A DNA stretch of 64,000 bases, taken from positions 96,658 to 160,657 of the forward strand of contig KZ627160.1 in assembly GCA_002917775.1 (NCBI GenBank), in the 5' to 3' direction. Positions 32,720 to 44,198 of this stretch are shown in pieces; the stretch's first letter is position 1, and each line of letters opens with the position of its first letter. The notes below the pieces were generated by a model. It saw nothing but the letters and a program-made list of their open reading frames with translations, was not told where the DNA came from and searched no databases. Made by a program: the position numbers and the translations under genes. This stretch comes from Glaciozyma antarctica PI12. Taxonomy: Eukaryota; Basidiomycota; Microbotryomycetes; Kriegeriales; Camptobasidiaceae.

Positions 32720-33153
32720 GGCGGCGGCGGAGGTTGGGCCCAGGTGGTTTAGGTGCGGAGGAGATTTAGGACGGCTGGGAATGTACATCGGATGTAGAGG
32801 AACGCTGAGGTGAAGCGAGCGGAGTGCTGCCCTTCTTCACCGCTTCCGACGCCTTCCTGCGTCTCTCGAACAAGCTCTCGAACAAGCTTCTCCGTCGCCA
32901 GTACTCTTAACCGCACCGCTCCGTAGTCAAATCCCTTCTCGTTCTGCTCCAACGAGCGAAGACGACCAGAGGTTCGCAAAGACAAACGAGGCTTCCCATT
33001 CCACACATTCGCTTATCCACTCCTGCACAACGTTTCGCCGGCGTCCGAGAGCTTCTGTAACACCTCACATCATTAGCGACAGCAATTCTCCTGCGGAGCA
33101 AGCTCAACAACTTACAGCTCGCGAAACGAAGAAACTCGCTGCTCGCATTCGGC
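32720..33153. other. Convergent intergenic region
   Basis: About 430 bases between the ends of F-box paralog B and CC1. No gene or repeat seen. Confidence 0.3.
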
Positions 33154-35670
33154 TCAAACCTCGATCCCGACGAGCCGCAGAAGCAGCGACGCTGCGAAGA
33201 CGCTCTCGTTAGCCACGACGTACTTCATACTTCACAAACTCGAATGTAGCTCACTGTTCGCATTCCTCAACGACGCGTTTGCTTCGTTGAGGTCCTTGAT
33301 CGTCGCCATAAGGTGCTGAAGGACGAACCCCGAGTTGTCGGCAGCGTCTATGGTTGAGTGTCGAGCGGTCGACAGCGAGGCCCCCGTACGAGGTTCCGAA
33401 TCGTCTTTGGCTACGATAAAGAAGGCGATTCGAGAGAGAAGGCAGATCAGCTCCGAACGGCGAAGACCACCCCAAATTACGCACCATCGCCTGCGAAGTC
33501 GCTCCCCGCTCACCTCCACCATCAGCTCCGCCAGTCAGCTCCGCCAGCCTCCTCTCCAAATCCCGAGCCTTAGTTTCGCTCATCGCCACATTCCTCCCCG
33601 CCAGCTCAAGCTCCTCGTCCCTCAGCGAGACGCTCAGCTCCTCCTTCGCCGCCAACGAGCCCTTCCGATGCGCAGTGAGCTCCCGATCCTGCGAAGCGAC
33701 GCGATCCTCGAGCGGGGAGTTCTTGCTGAGGAGGGTAGAGATGCCGGCGGTGGAAGAGGAGAGGTCGGATCGGAGAGAAGCGATGCGTGTCGATTCCAAG
33801 GACTGGAGGAGGGTGATCTCGTTCGCCCTGAGAGAGAGGTCGCGGCGAAGGGTTTCGTTGGTGGTCGTCAAGGACTTGCTGGACGCTTCGAGGCTCGAAA
33901 TCCTGGCTTCGTACCTGTAGGAACGTTAGCGATGAAATATGCAGAAGAAGGGGGCGGCGTACTGCTCGAGCGTAGCTTCGTTGGGAGCGAGCCGAGACGC
34001 GGCGCCAGCGAGCTCCTTCTCAAGACGAGCGATCTCCGATTCTAGCTTAGGCGTCTCCGAGGAAGCTTTGAGCGTCGATATCTCCTTCTCCTGCGCAGAA
34101 ACTCGGAGCTGGAGCGTCAAGCGCTCTGCCGCAAGCGAAGCGGAGTCGGTGGCGGGGCGAGATTCCAAGGCAGAGAGCCGGGATTCGAGAGAGGCAATCT
34201 TGTCTTCGTATCTGCGATGCGGGATTCAGTACTTCTGAAGGGCAACCAAAGGAAAGACGACGCACTGCTTTACGGTCGAAGGGTCGTTGCTAAAGGGATT
34301 CGCGGACTTCTCCAGCTCAAGCTGCGTGACCCGCTCCATGTATCGCCGGAGCTCCTTCGTGAGAGACGATTCCCGCGAGCTGTTCGAAGCCAATCTAGCT
34401 GTTAGCTCGCTCTGATTTAGCGCCAAACTGTCGACGGCGTAGGCGCGCTGCGTCAAGGCCTCTTCGAGAGCGGAGTTGAGGGACGAAATCTCGCTCGCCA
34501 TCCTGCAGAGAATTAGTTGCACAGTCGCAAAGACGCTCGAAGCAAGATACGACGTACAGATCCGACTTGGTCCTCCACTCGCTTTCCAGAGGAGTGAGGC
34601 GTGCGAGGGTCCCTTCGGCGGTGGAGAGCTGGCAACGAAGTTTCGAGCATTTCGATGTGAGCCTACCCTCGGCAGATTCAGCAATCATTCAAAACTGAGG
34701 ATACATAGCGGCTTACAAGGCGAGCTCCCTTGTACAGTGGCTCTCGTCTTTGGAGCTGAGGAACTGCCGGTCGTCTCGGCGAGCGAGTTCATCCTTCGCC
34801 GCGCAGAGCGCTTCTTGCAGCGAGGATTTCCCTAACGGATGCGAGATATGAGCGAAGGTCCGCGCAAGGTAAAGAAGCAACTCACGGCGTGGCCTCCAAC
34901 ACTTCGCTCCCGCTCGACTCTCCATCATCCCCTTCTCCGGCGTCCAACATCGATAAACCGCGTTCCACCTTTGAAATCGAACAATGAATCACCAAGGAAT
35001 CGACAGCCTCATTCCAAGCAGCTCTCGACCGCTCAGCCGCCTCGTGCGCCGCGTCCCGCTCTGCGAACGCCTTCGCGAGCTCCTCCTGCTTCTCGATTGC
35101 CAAGGCGCTCTTCTCCTGCTCGAGCTGAAGTATGTGCTTTTCGAGAGGTGCAGCCTTCTCATCCGACGCCTTGAGCTCCGCCTTGGTCGATTCCAGCTTT
35201 GATTCGAGGGCGTCCAGCTCGGCTTGAGCGCGGACCTTCACGGTAGAGGCTTCGGGATCGTGATGGTCGAGCTTGCCCTGGACGACGACGAGTTCGGCCT
35301 GTAGACGAGCTTGAACAATGTGCTGCTCCGCAAGCTCCTCCTCGAGACGAGCGACCTGAATCCCACCAGGTTAGCTTCGTTTCCGCTCCCTCTGCAAGCT
35401 CGGGAAGACTGGCACCCACCTTCTTCCTCTCATCCTTGACTCCTTCTCGAGCATCTTGATCTCCTGCTTCTCCGTCCTGCTCCCAGAATCTCCTTTCCCC
35501 GCCTAAGCTTCTCGGAGCTGCTGCTCGAGGGTCGCGACGTTCTCCCTCAGCTCCTCGAGCTCCTGCGCCTCCCTCAGGGCTCGCCGAGCGTTGTTGCGGT
35601 CGTCGTGACTGACGCTGGCCTTGTCCCTCCTATCCCTTACTCCAGCGGCGAGAGCGTATGTTGGTGCCAT
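33154..35670 (-). pseudogene. CC1: coiled-coil family member, with lesions in exon 1
   Basis: Starts MAPTYALAAGVRDRRDKASV at 35670. Exon 1 is the sister of CC2 exon 1 (RRDKAxV, LEQQLREA, then LEKE.KDERKK), but a TAG lies at 35505-35503 and one base is missing near 35441. Exon 2 (VARLEEELAEQHIVQARLQA, ELKASDEKAAPLEKHILQLE) is clearly paralogous to CC2 exon 2. Later exons give continuous heptads (LSVSLRDEELELAGRNVAMS, TKARDLERRLAELTGG). The ending is the family block FVLQHLMATIKDLNEANASL, then an intron and SLLLRLVGIEV with stop at 33154. Predicted product is almost wholly coiled coil, about 600 residues if whole. Function unknown. It stands apart from the main array and faces the Irc20-like gene. 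Confidence 0.6.
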
Positions 35671-35818
35671 GTTGAGAGAGTCGACGGGGGAGGGAGGAAG
35701 TCGAAAGGAGGCGACCGGGATCCGTCGAACCTCCGCGCTGCTTTAGCCTCCTCTCCAGGCACCTTCTCCCAACACAAGCGCAAGACGAACGCAGTTGGCA
35801 ATCAACAACAGTATTGAA

Positions 35819-38800
35819 CTAAAAACCTCGACTCCCACCCGCCACAGGACCCGCCCCAGCATCAGCCTCTCTCGCTCCTGCAGCATTCGCTCGCCCCATC
35901 GCTGCGGCTGCCGCCATCTCGCCCGCCGTGAGTTCCCCATGCGCCTGCTTCGTCGGTCCTCGCAAATGCAGAGGAAGGAGCGACTTCTGCAGCGCGAGGA
36001 GGTGCTTCGGGTCGAAGAGGCAGCGAGCGATCTCGTCCTGCACGGAGCGTCAGGAGGAGCGAGTGTGGGAGGAAGAGCAAGCATACCTCGTCCTCGATCG
36101 TCTCCTCCGACGACTTGCCGTACTTCTTGGGACCGCTGGCGGCGATGTCGTTCTGAACGGCTGCCGACTCTTTTGCGATATCGATGTGGGCGGACCGCAG
36201 GAAGAGGGAGGTCTTTTGGCGCTGTGCGAGGGGGCGCATCAGTGAGGACACGAGTAACGGAGCGAAATATAACGCACTCCGCGAAATTCTGCGACGCGCT
36301 GGTCGACAGTGTCTGCGACGTAGTACTGGTAGACGCTCGTCTCCTTCGCTTGACCGATTCGATGAACGCGGCCGACGGCTTGCAGCTCCAGACTCGGGTG
36401 GAGGAGCGGCTCGACGAGGAAGACCTGAGGAGGGGGTGTCAGAAACCTCTCCGTGAGGAGCAGCGAGAGAATACGAACGTGTTGCGCGCTGCGGGGGGAA
36501 GGATCGGTTGGTTTCGCTCCAGTAACGAGCGAGACAAAGCTTACCAGGTCAGGTTCAGTCCAGCGGCTTGAGACTTGGTGTGCTGAAACAATAAGGGTGT
36601 CAGCATTGAATTCGAAAGCAGTGAACGGCCGACGAACGAGGAAGAACGCAGCGACGGCTGGGTCTTGAATGAAGCGCGTGACGGTCTGCTCCTTCTTCCC
36701 GCCTAGTTCGAGTCGAACGAACTCGATACCGTTCCGCAGAAACGCCTGCATGAGAATCTGAAGAGCAAAAAGGGTCAGCTGCGCGCCTCGAAAAAAGCGG
36801 GAAATAAACGCACGGCGAGCGATTCGGTCCATGCGGAAAAGATGACGATCTTGGTCGTCGGATCCTCGCGACGAAGGTACTTGACGTGCTTGACGACGAG
36901 GTCGCTCTTCGAAGACAGCGGCTGAACCGTCTGGACCGCCTCAATCTCCTCGAGCTCCGCCGCCGAAATCGTGCTGAGCTTGATCGGCGCCTCGTACTCC
37001 TCCAAATCGTCCATCACGACGTCCTCGCTGCGATCCAGGTTATCGACCTTGGTTTTCCCCTGCTGGTACTTGACGCGCTCCCAGTCGCCTTGCTTGAGCT
37101 CGCGCTTGCAGATGGCACAGTTGCGGCTCCGCGCGCGCCAGGCGTTGAAGCAGGCGTCGCAGCTGAGATGTCCGCATGCAGTGAGAACACCTGAATTACC
37201 CTCGTTAGTGATCCATCGACAGAGTAGAAGACGAGCGACGAACCTGCGGTGAAGACGTCCGAGCAGATCGTGCAATGCGTCTCCTCGATGTTCTCGTTCC
37301 CTTCCGCGCAGAGACTCTCGAGGTAGCGGCGTTGACTGGCCTTCTTCTTGAGGTTGATCTCGAGCTTCTCTGTCGCGCGAGACACGTGAGCCAGGTCGCC
37401 CGACGACAGCGGTCGAGAGAACACGTACCCTCCTCGTCGAATCGCGTCTGCATCTCGACCGCGAGACCCTTCCACTTCTTCGCCTGAACGTCGGGATCCA
37501 TGATCGCGTCCGAAATGAGCTGCAGCTGCGCGAAGTATTCGAGCCGAGCTGCGTGAAGTCAGTATCGCAGAGGAGGCAAGGCGAGGAGTGAACGCACTGT
37601 TGAACGCCTTCGTGATGTCTTGAAGCTCGCTCCGAAGTCGGTCGCAGATCTTCTCCTTCGCGGCGAGCTGTCAAACAGCATCAGTAACTGCTCAGCACGC
37701 GCACATACGACGTCAACTCACAGTCTTCCTCAAGCGCCGCGACTCCATCTCGATGAGCTGAAGCTGAACTTGCCGAGTGGTGTTCTCGCCAGCGTCTTTG
37801 AGCGACTTGATGAGGTTGCGAATCGGAACGACGTCGACCTCCTCCATATCCTCGCCTTTCGCCTCGGTCCGCTCAACGAGAAGGTCGTATCGAAGAATGT
37901 CGCCAGGGGTATCGCCGAGCTCGAGCGTCGGAGCAATCTTGTCCTTAAGGAGTCCCTTGCCCTTCTTCTCGCGCTTGCGACGAGAGCCATCGGCGGCAGC
38001 CCAGACGTTCTTCTTGTCGGCGAAAGCGTGAGCGTCGATCCCTTTGGCGTCGGCACTGTCGAAAAACAGATACATCAGCGTCGCCGGTGAAGAGCGGGAA
38101 TGGAGAGACGCACAGCGCGGAACGTTCGCCGGTAAGACAGGCGCGCCAGTCGGAGAGGAGGACGGCGAAAGCCTCGAGGTAAACGTCGAGCTTCTCCTGC
38201 AGCTCCGCGCGATCGGCGTACTCCTCCCCAGTCGCATCCTCGCCCGCCACCGACACGCGCGTGTACATCATCGTGAGCACGCTCTCCCTCCATCTCCACA
38301 GGAGCTCGGCGTCTGCGAGCGAATCAACATCAGCTCGACACGCGCCGAGTGTACGGAAAGGACCTACAGCCATTGAGGACGTCCGTAGTCGCCTCGATGT
38401 CGTCAAACACCACCTGCGCGACGAGTCCATGGCCCGTCTTATTGAACTCGAACTCGAGATCCTCGATCTCCAGCGCCTCCTCCTCGTCGCGGTCGTCCAT
38501 CTGAGTGCGCAACCGCACGATCGACTTCTCAACGCGATCCTCCCAAGGCTTGAGCAGCGTCTGGCGCAAGAGTTCGGCGTCGGCGTAGGCGACCATTTCG
38601 AGCTCGGAGAACTTGCCGAGGCTGCAAGGCGAAGGGTTAGCAAAAGCGACCGGGGAATGTAGAGCGACGCACTTGAAGTAGGCGGAGCCGACGAGGAACT
38701 GAGCGGAGTGCTGGACGATGAGGAGCTCGCGAAGTCGGCTTCGAAGCGCGCTGATGCGCGAAGCGAGCGCTCGCTCGAGTTCTGACAGAGGGATCTCGTC

Positions 38801-41800
38801 GTCCGCGACTTCGTCGTCGTCGTCCAGTCCGAGCGCCAAAGCTCCCGAGATGCCCTTATCGTCGACCATGGAGCCCGTTGACGCAGAGCGGTTCCGCTTA
38901 AGCCTGTAGCGACCCGTCAGCACACCCTCGTTTGGCACAGGAGAAATCACGCACCTCTCAGCCTTGCGATCCTGCCATACCTCGCGAATGTTCCCCGCGA
39001 CCTCCTCAATGACCGGTCCCAGCTCCTCCACCGCCTCCTTAAACACCTCCAACGCCTCCTCGAACCGCTCGCAGCTCTCGATATCGAACATGAGGAATTG
39101 CGCCCTCCTCACGCGCATAGCCCAAAGCGAACGAAAGTCGCTCATCCAGCTCGAGATCGCGGCTTCCATCATCGTTGCGAGAACGTCTTCGACCGTCTTG
39201 AGGACTTTTCCGAGACCCTTCTTGTTCGCTTGACCGATTTGAGGGTGGCAGCAGAGTTGGCGGAGAGCGACGAGCCAGCGGTTCTGCATTCGAGGGTCAG
39301 CGAGCGGATTTGCGCAGGGGGGTAGGAACGGACCATGTCGCCCTTGTCGGGACTCCAAAGGATGAGGTTCCCATCCTCATCGAACGAATCGTGCTTCGGC
39401 GAACCATCCTGGTCGAGTCCGAGCTGCTCCAGCGCCTCCGTGTACCTACGTCCCTTATCAGCGCCTCCCCATAAAACGGCAGGAACCTCAACGCACCTCG
39501 AATCATACCAGTACTTCTCGACCGCGCCAAACTCGACGGGTACGACGAACCTCCTCTGATGCGGAATGACGAGCTCATGCTCTACATGCGCCTTGAGCGT
39601 CCTCGCGCCCATCTGCTCGCACACCCTCACGAAAGTCGGCACGTCCGCTAGGAGCCTGAAGAGGTGAGCGCGACTACTGCCGGCGGGCTCGATCTTGAGG
39701 AAGCGGAGGAGTCCTTGGAGGTCTTCGATGCGGGTGTTGAGAGGAGTGCCGGTGACGGCGAAGGAGAACTTGCGAGGGATGAGGGAGACGGTTTCGGAAG
39801 TGAGGGAGACCTGTGCGGGGTGTTAGCGGGGCTTGAGGGACGAGGGAGGGACGTGCGGTGTCGCCGACCATTTGCGCTTCGTCCATGATTACGCGCAGGA
39901 AGTCGATTTGAACTAGCAACGACCTGCTATCCATCAGCGTCGTCTCGACTTCGCACAACAATCGCCAGCTCACCTCCGATACCGATGCCGACCCTCCTTG
40001 CCCGACCTCAGCGAGCGCTCGTGCGGCTTCCTCGCCAGCACGACCTCCCTCCGCAGCACGTCAAACGTTGTAAGAATCACGTCGTACGTGTCCGCAATCT
40101 TGCGCGCCGTCACATTCTCCTTGACGTGCTTGATGCTCTGCTCCTTTCATCAGCTGAGCTCCTCGTGGTTGAGGGGAAGAACGAACCTCGTAGCGAAGGA
40201 CTCGAAGCCCCGGTGCGTGCTTCTGAATCTCGCCCTGCCACTGCTCGACGATCGCAGTGGGAGCGATGATGAGTGTCAGTCCCGTCGGCTGGACTTGGGA
40301 ATCGACGATTCCGTTGTAGTAGGGCGGTCGGTCGTTGCGTTCGGGCTGGCGGTCTGCAGTCCCAAGTCAGTACGGCTGCGAGGTGAGGCAGAGGAGGAAC
40401 GCACGGAGAAGGATGAGGCTGAGGACCATGAGCGACTTGCCGAGTCCCATCTCTTCGCTCAGCAGACCTCCTCCAGATCCGACGTCTCCCTGTCCCTCCT
40501 CGTCCTCCTGCTGCGAATCGTCAGCCTCGTTCTCCCTCCTTACGACGAACGAAGCTCACCTCTTTCCTCTCCCCCAAATCCAGCGGATCCTCAACGCTCA
40601 ACTTCCCCGCCACCCTATTCAACCAAAACTCCCTCTCCACCCCCTCCCCATCCTCCCTCCTCACTCTCTCCCACAACGGACCCCTCCACAACTCCCTCAA
40701 TTCTTCCTCCTCCAAATCCTCCAACACGACCTCCTCTTCTCCCTCCTCCTGCATCTCCATCTCGTCCTCCTCCCCCACCTCCACCACCTCCACCTCCTCC
40801 TCCAGCGCAGGTTTGACCCTCTTACCCTCTCGCGCCAATAACCACCTAACGCTCCTCGATTGAAACGGCATCAACGTTGCTCCCAGTCCCTCGGGCCTCA
40901 GCAGCTCGTCCTCCCTCTCATCCACCCCCTCCTTCGCCTTCCCCTTCCCCTTCCGATCCCGCACCGCCACTCCCCTCACAGTCCTAGGTGCCCTCCTCAA
41001 ACACCTATAGAAGTCCCCAATCGTCGTCTCCCCCTCCCACCCCTCCGGCGTCTTCGTCGGAAAGAGGTATTCCACAAACATGGCGTGCGAAGCCGTCGCT
41101 GCATGCTCGAAAAACGACGGTAGGAGGGCGACCTTCACCCTTAGTCGGAGGGACGAGTCGAGGGATAGGTTGAGGGAGAGGAGGGAGAGTGAAGCGAGGG
41201 AGGAGAGAGCTTCGAGGAGGCTTCCTTGTCCTAGAGGCGGTGTATGGTTCGGCCACAGACGGGGGTCGATAGGGTTGATCCGGAGGAGATGAGTCTGGGA
41301 AGAAGGGAGGGAGGTGGTAGGGGTTACGAGGGCGTGAAACCGGTCTTGCTTGGTGGGGTGGAGGAGCTCGACGGGGTGTGCGGTGCTGGAGAGGAGGTTG
41401 GTGGTGGGGAGGAGGAGGGAGAAGGTAAGGGTGGCGATGGGGATCGGGGAGGAATCGAGGCGAGGGCGTTTAGCGTCGGAGAGAGTAGAGGGGGAGTGAG
41501 GTCGTTTGCCGTTGGGGAGTGCAGGAGCGTCGGCGGGAGTGGAGGCGAAGAGGTCGACCAGAGTTGCGTGGAAGTGTTGCTGTGGAGGCGTTAGCTGTCG
41601 TTTCCTGGCTAGGAGCCTGGCTAAGCTCTCTTGGCCCCAACTGTGCTCCTACAGGCCTCCGTTGAGTCCCTGTACCAGCACCCAGCGTCGTAGAGAGCCG
41701 ACACCAAGCAAGCACCCTTTCCTCCCCCCTTTCCTCCCCTTCCGCCCCCACAGCTCCCAAGCCGTACATCCCGCCACCCAACTGCCCTACCGCACTCCTC

Positions 41801-41850
41801 CCAACCGCACTCACCAGCACAGCCAGCTCAGCCACCACTTGTTCCTCCAT
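35819..41850 (-). CDS. Large SNF2 helicase-RING ubiquitin ligase, SHPRH/Irc20 type
   Basis: Starts MEEQVVAELAVLVSAVGRSA at 41850, ends GAGPVAGGSRGF at 35819; about 20 exons, roughly 1,500 residues. Order seen: TLMPFQSRSVRWLL then a very acidic insert (EEEVEVVEVGEEDEMEMQEE); Walker A LLSEEMGLGKSLMVLS near 40450; LIIAPTAIVEQWQGEI; DVILTTFDVLRREVV; motif II IMDEAQMV near 39885 (DEAQ, not DEAH); FAVTGTPLNTRIEDLQG. A long helical linker follows, then the RING (CTICSDVF, LTACGHLSCDACFNAW, NCAICKREL) at 37290-37080, TKIVIFSAWTESL, and motif VI QAVGRVHRIGQAKETSVYQY. A RING inserted between helicase lobes is diagnostic of SHPRH/Irc20, enzymes of DNA damage tolerance and repair. No PHD finger seen, favouring Irc20. 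Confidence 0.9.
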
Positions 41851-42133
41851 CTTGCGTCCGAGCCAACCGAGATCGGTGCACTCGCGCAAAGTCGACCTGG
41901 AAGACAGCCGGCGGCGATTCGTTCGGTCGCTGTCGGCGCTGGCGTGGCTGCTGCTCTTTAACGAGTCGGGCGTGCGGGCGGGGGGAGGGAGACGAGCGCA
42001 GGCGAGCGATGAAATAAAATAAAATAACTTATTCGACCTGTCGAATTAATTGATTTATCCAAGCTCAGCACGTCGAGGCGCGTCCTCCCCCGCGGAGAAG
42101 TGAACTCCGCATTCCCCTCCCTGCGCGACGACT
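41851..42133. other. AT-rich intergenic patch with small palindrome
   Basis: Between the Irc20-like start and the HIBADH-like stop. An unusually AT-rich run (about 42010-42060) contains AAATAAAATAAAATAAC and a perfect palindrome ATTCGAC-CT-GTCGAAT (42031-42046). It could be a promoter or polyadenylation element. Confidence 0.4.
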
Positions 42134-43802
42134 CTAAAAGTTCCTAACCTCCTTAATCCCTCCCACCTTTTGAGGTTCCTCAACATCTCCATCGTCCCTC
42201 TTCGATCCGAATCCCGTATCGTGCGGCGTCGCCTTGAGCTGCTCGGTGAGCTCGTGTTAGCGCCGCCTTGCGAAGAGAGGGGAGGGAGAGGAGAGGTAGG
42301 AGAGGGAGGGAAGGACGTACGCCGGTGAAAGGCTGCAGACCGGTGGCTAGACGAGGGCCGGCAACGAGGGAACTCCAGTCTAGCGCGCCTCCGCCATGCG
42401 CTTTCGAGGTGATCAAATCTGCGCGCCCATCAGTTCGCATAATCAATCGGCAGAGTGGAGAGGAACGTACTGCAGTGAGCCTGCGAGGGGTCAGCTAGGA
42501 TACAGAGAGGAGGAGAGGGGGACGTACGAGGTCGATAATGGGGCAGGTAGCCTCGACGGACGCAGCGAGGTGGCGGATATGGTTCGCATCTTTCAATCCT
42601 CCAGTGATCGTGAATCCCGTATCCCCGCTGAACTGGTTCCCTCGGATCTTGTTCCCGTCTGCTTCTTCGTCAGTTTGCGAGGGAGAGAGGAGGGAGGAGG
42701 GACGCACAGCCGATGAAGGAGGGCGCGGGGAGGAACTCGGTGATAAACTCCATTAGGAGGTCCGCTCCGACTCCAGTCTTGTCCGCCAGCGTCATGCTCT
42801 CTGCGAGTAGCTCGACGATACCGAGGATGAGGGAATTTCCGTCTGCGCTTTCGATCAGCTTGTTTCCTACGTTTGGGGCGGAACGAAGGCACTGAGCTTG
42901 AACGCAGCTGCTCGCTCGACGTCGCTACCGACATCAATCACTTTCCTCCCCATCGCAGGGACGAGGAAAGGCTGTACGCGACGCTTGGCAAAGTAGTCCC
43001 CCGAAAGAACCCAAACGAGCTTGGCGGATTCAGCCTGTTTTCTTCATCAGCGCGCGAAACGGAGGAAGAGCGAGGGACGCACGACGGGAGGAGGTCCGAA
43101 GACGGGAGTTTGGAGGTAGTGCGTCTTGGGGATCTTTGAAGCCTCGCGCTCGAGATCACCTGTACCAGCGCATCAGCTCTTTCCCCTCCGTACGAACGAG
43201 AAAGAACGCACCAGCGGTGGTAGGGTAAATCGTACTGCTCTCCACAAAGATGGTTCCCTTCCCACGCTTCTCCACCTTCTCCCTCGCTCCCTCAAACAAC
43301 TCCTTGTAAACACTGTTCACCGCCTCGTCCGACGCCAGAGACGTGATTACGATATCGCATTCCAGCGCCATTTCGTGCAGGGAAGCGGCGTGGGCGATTG
43401 ACTCGGAGACGGGAGGGAGCTTCGAGGTCGTTCGGGTGAAGAGGGTGATAGGAGGGCAGCCGTTTGATTGGAGGTAGGCGGCGAGATTGGCGGACATGTG
43501 GGATCCCATGTTGCCCTGCGTTCTCACACGGTGTCAGCGTTGGAGAAGGTGGTGGGGTCCGTCTCCCCCCTGCCGTTGCTTTCCTCTTGGTGCCGCCCCA
43601 GCCACTCGGTACACTCCGATACACTTTCCATACGCAATCCGATCCCTCCGGCTCTCTCCCACCGCCCTCCTACCCTCCCCCTCGGTGTCCCCATCAACCT
43701 CCCAATCGATCAACCCCTCCGTCAAAGCGAACGCCTACTCACGAGTCCCACGAACCCAATCTTGTCGCGGTGGTTAGGGTGTGCGGTGGTGCTGTCTGGC
43801 AT
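42134..43802 (-). CDS. 3-hydroxyisobutyrate dehydrogenase-like (beta-hydroxyacid dehydrogenase family)
   Basis: Starts MPDSTTAHPNHRDKIGFVGL at 43802; a 227-nt intron (43742-43516) then joins GNMGSHMSANLAAYLQSNG, completing the Rossmann GxGxxG motif. Further exons: SLHEMALECDIVITSLASDE, GTIFVESSTIYPTTAG (substrate-binding strand), KTHYLQTPVFGPPP, AESAKLVWVLSGDY, GRKVIDVGSDVERAAAFKL, GNKLIESADGNSLILG (catalytic Lys region GxxxK), ADLLMEFITEF, TGFTITGGLKDANHIRHLAA (C-terminal KDxxH signature), ending KEVRNF at 42134. Family knowledge: NAD(P)-dependent oxidation of 3-hydroxyisobutyrate (valine catabolism) or glyoxylate/succinic semialdehyde reduction. No mitochondrial presequence seen, so the substrate is open. 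About 350 residues. Confidence 0.85.
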
Positions 43803-44046
43803 TGTTGGTAGCTGCGAGAGAGGAAGAGGTGAGATCAGCGAGGTGCGGTGGGGAGATGGGAGTGGATCTGGGGCAGGGAGCTGCTGGAAAGCCTGCGACT
43901 GGATGGGGTAGTGAAGGTGGTGAAGGAGGGCTTACTCGGGGTGGAGTTCAAGCCGGGAGAGAGCTGAGTTTGCAGTGGAGAGAGAGGAAGGAGAGAAGGA
44001 GAAAGTGTCGGTGGGGCCAAATGACGTACCCGCACCGGTTTCGTAT

Positions 44047-44190
44047 GGAGTAAGTAAATTGCTTACCTTTTGTTTCAGAGTAAGTAAATTACTTACTCTC
44101 GCTTGAGCGAACAAGTAAATTACTTACTTCCAATTCAGCGAACCAGTAAATGACTTACTCTTCAATTCCTCAACAAGTAATTTCCTTAAT
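44047..44190. repeat. Five spaced palindromic AGTAAGTAAATTACTTACT-like units
   Basis: Near-palindromes of about 19 bases begin at 44048, 44078, 44111, 44143 and 44172, spaced 29-33 bases. The best unit is AGTAAGTAAATTACTTACT. They lie between the PAN6 stop (44199) and the HIBADH-like start (43802), thus in the 3' region of one and upstream of the other, and are much more AT-rich than their surroundings. Confidence 0.85.
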
Positions 44191-44198
44191 CCTCTGTA

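Noticed and set aside
44047-44190. Reading the AGTAAGTAAATTACTTACT units as a CRISPR array
   Set aside because: Units are diverged palindromes with about 12-base gaps, not identical repeats with unique spacers, and the host is eukaryotic.
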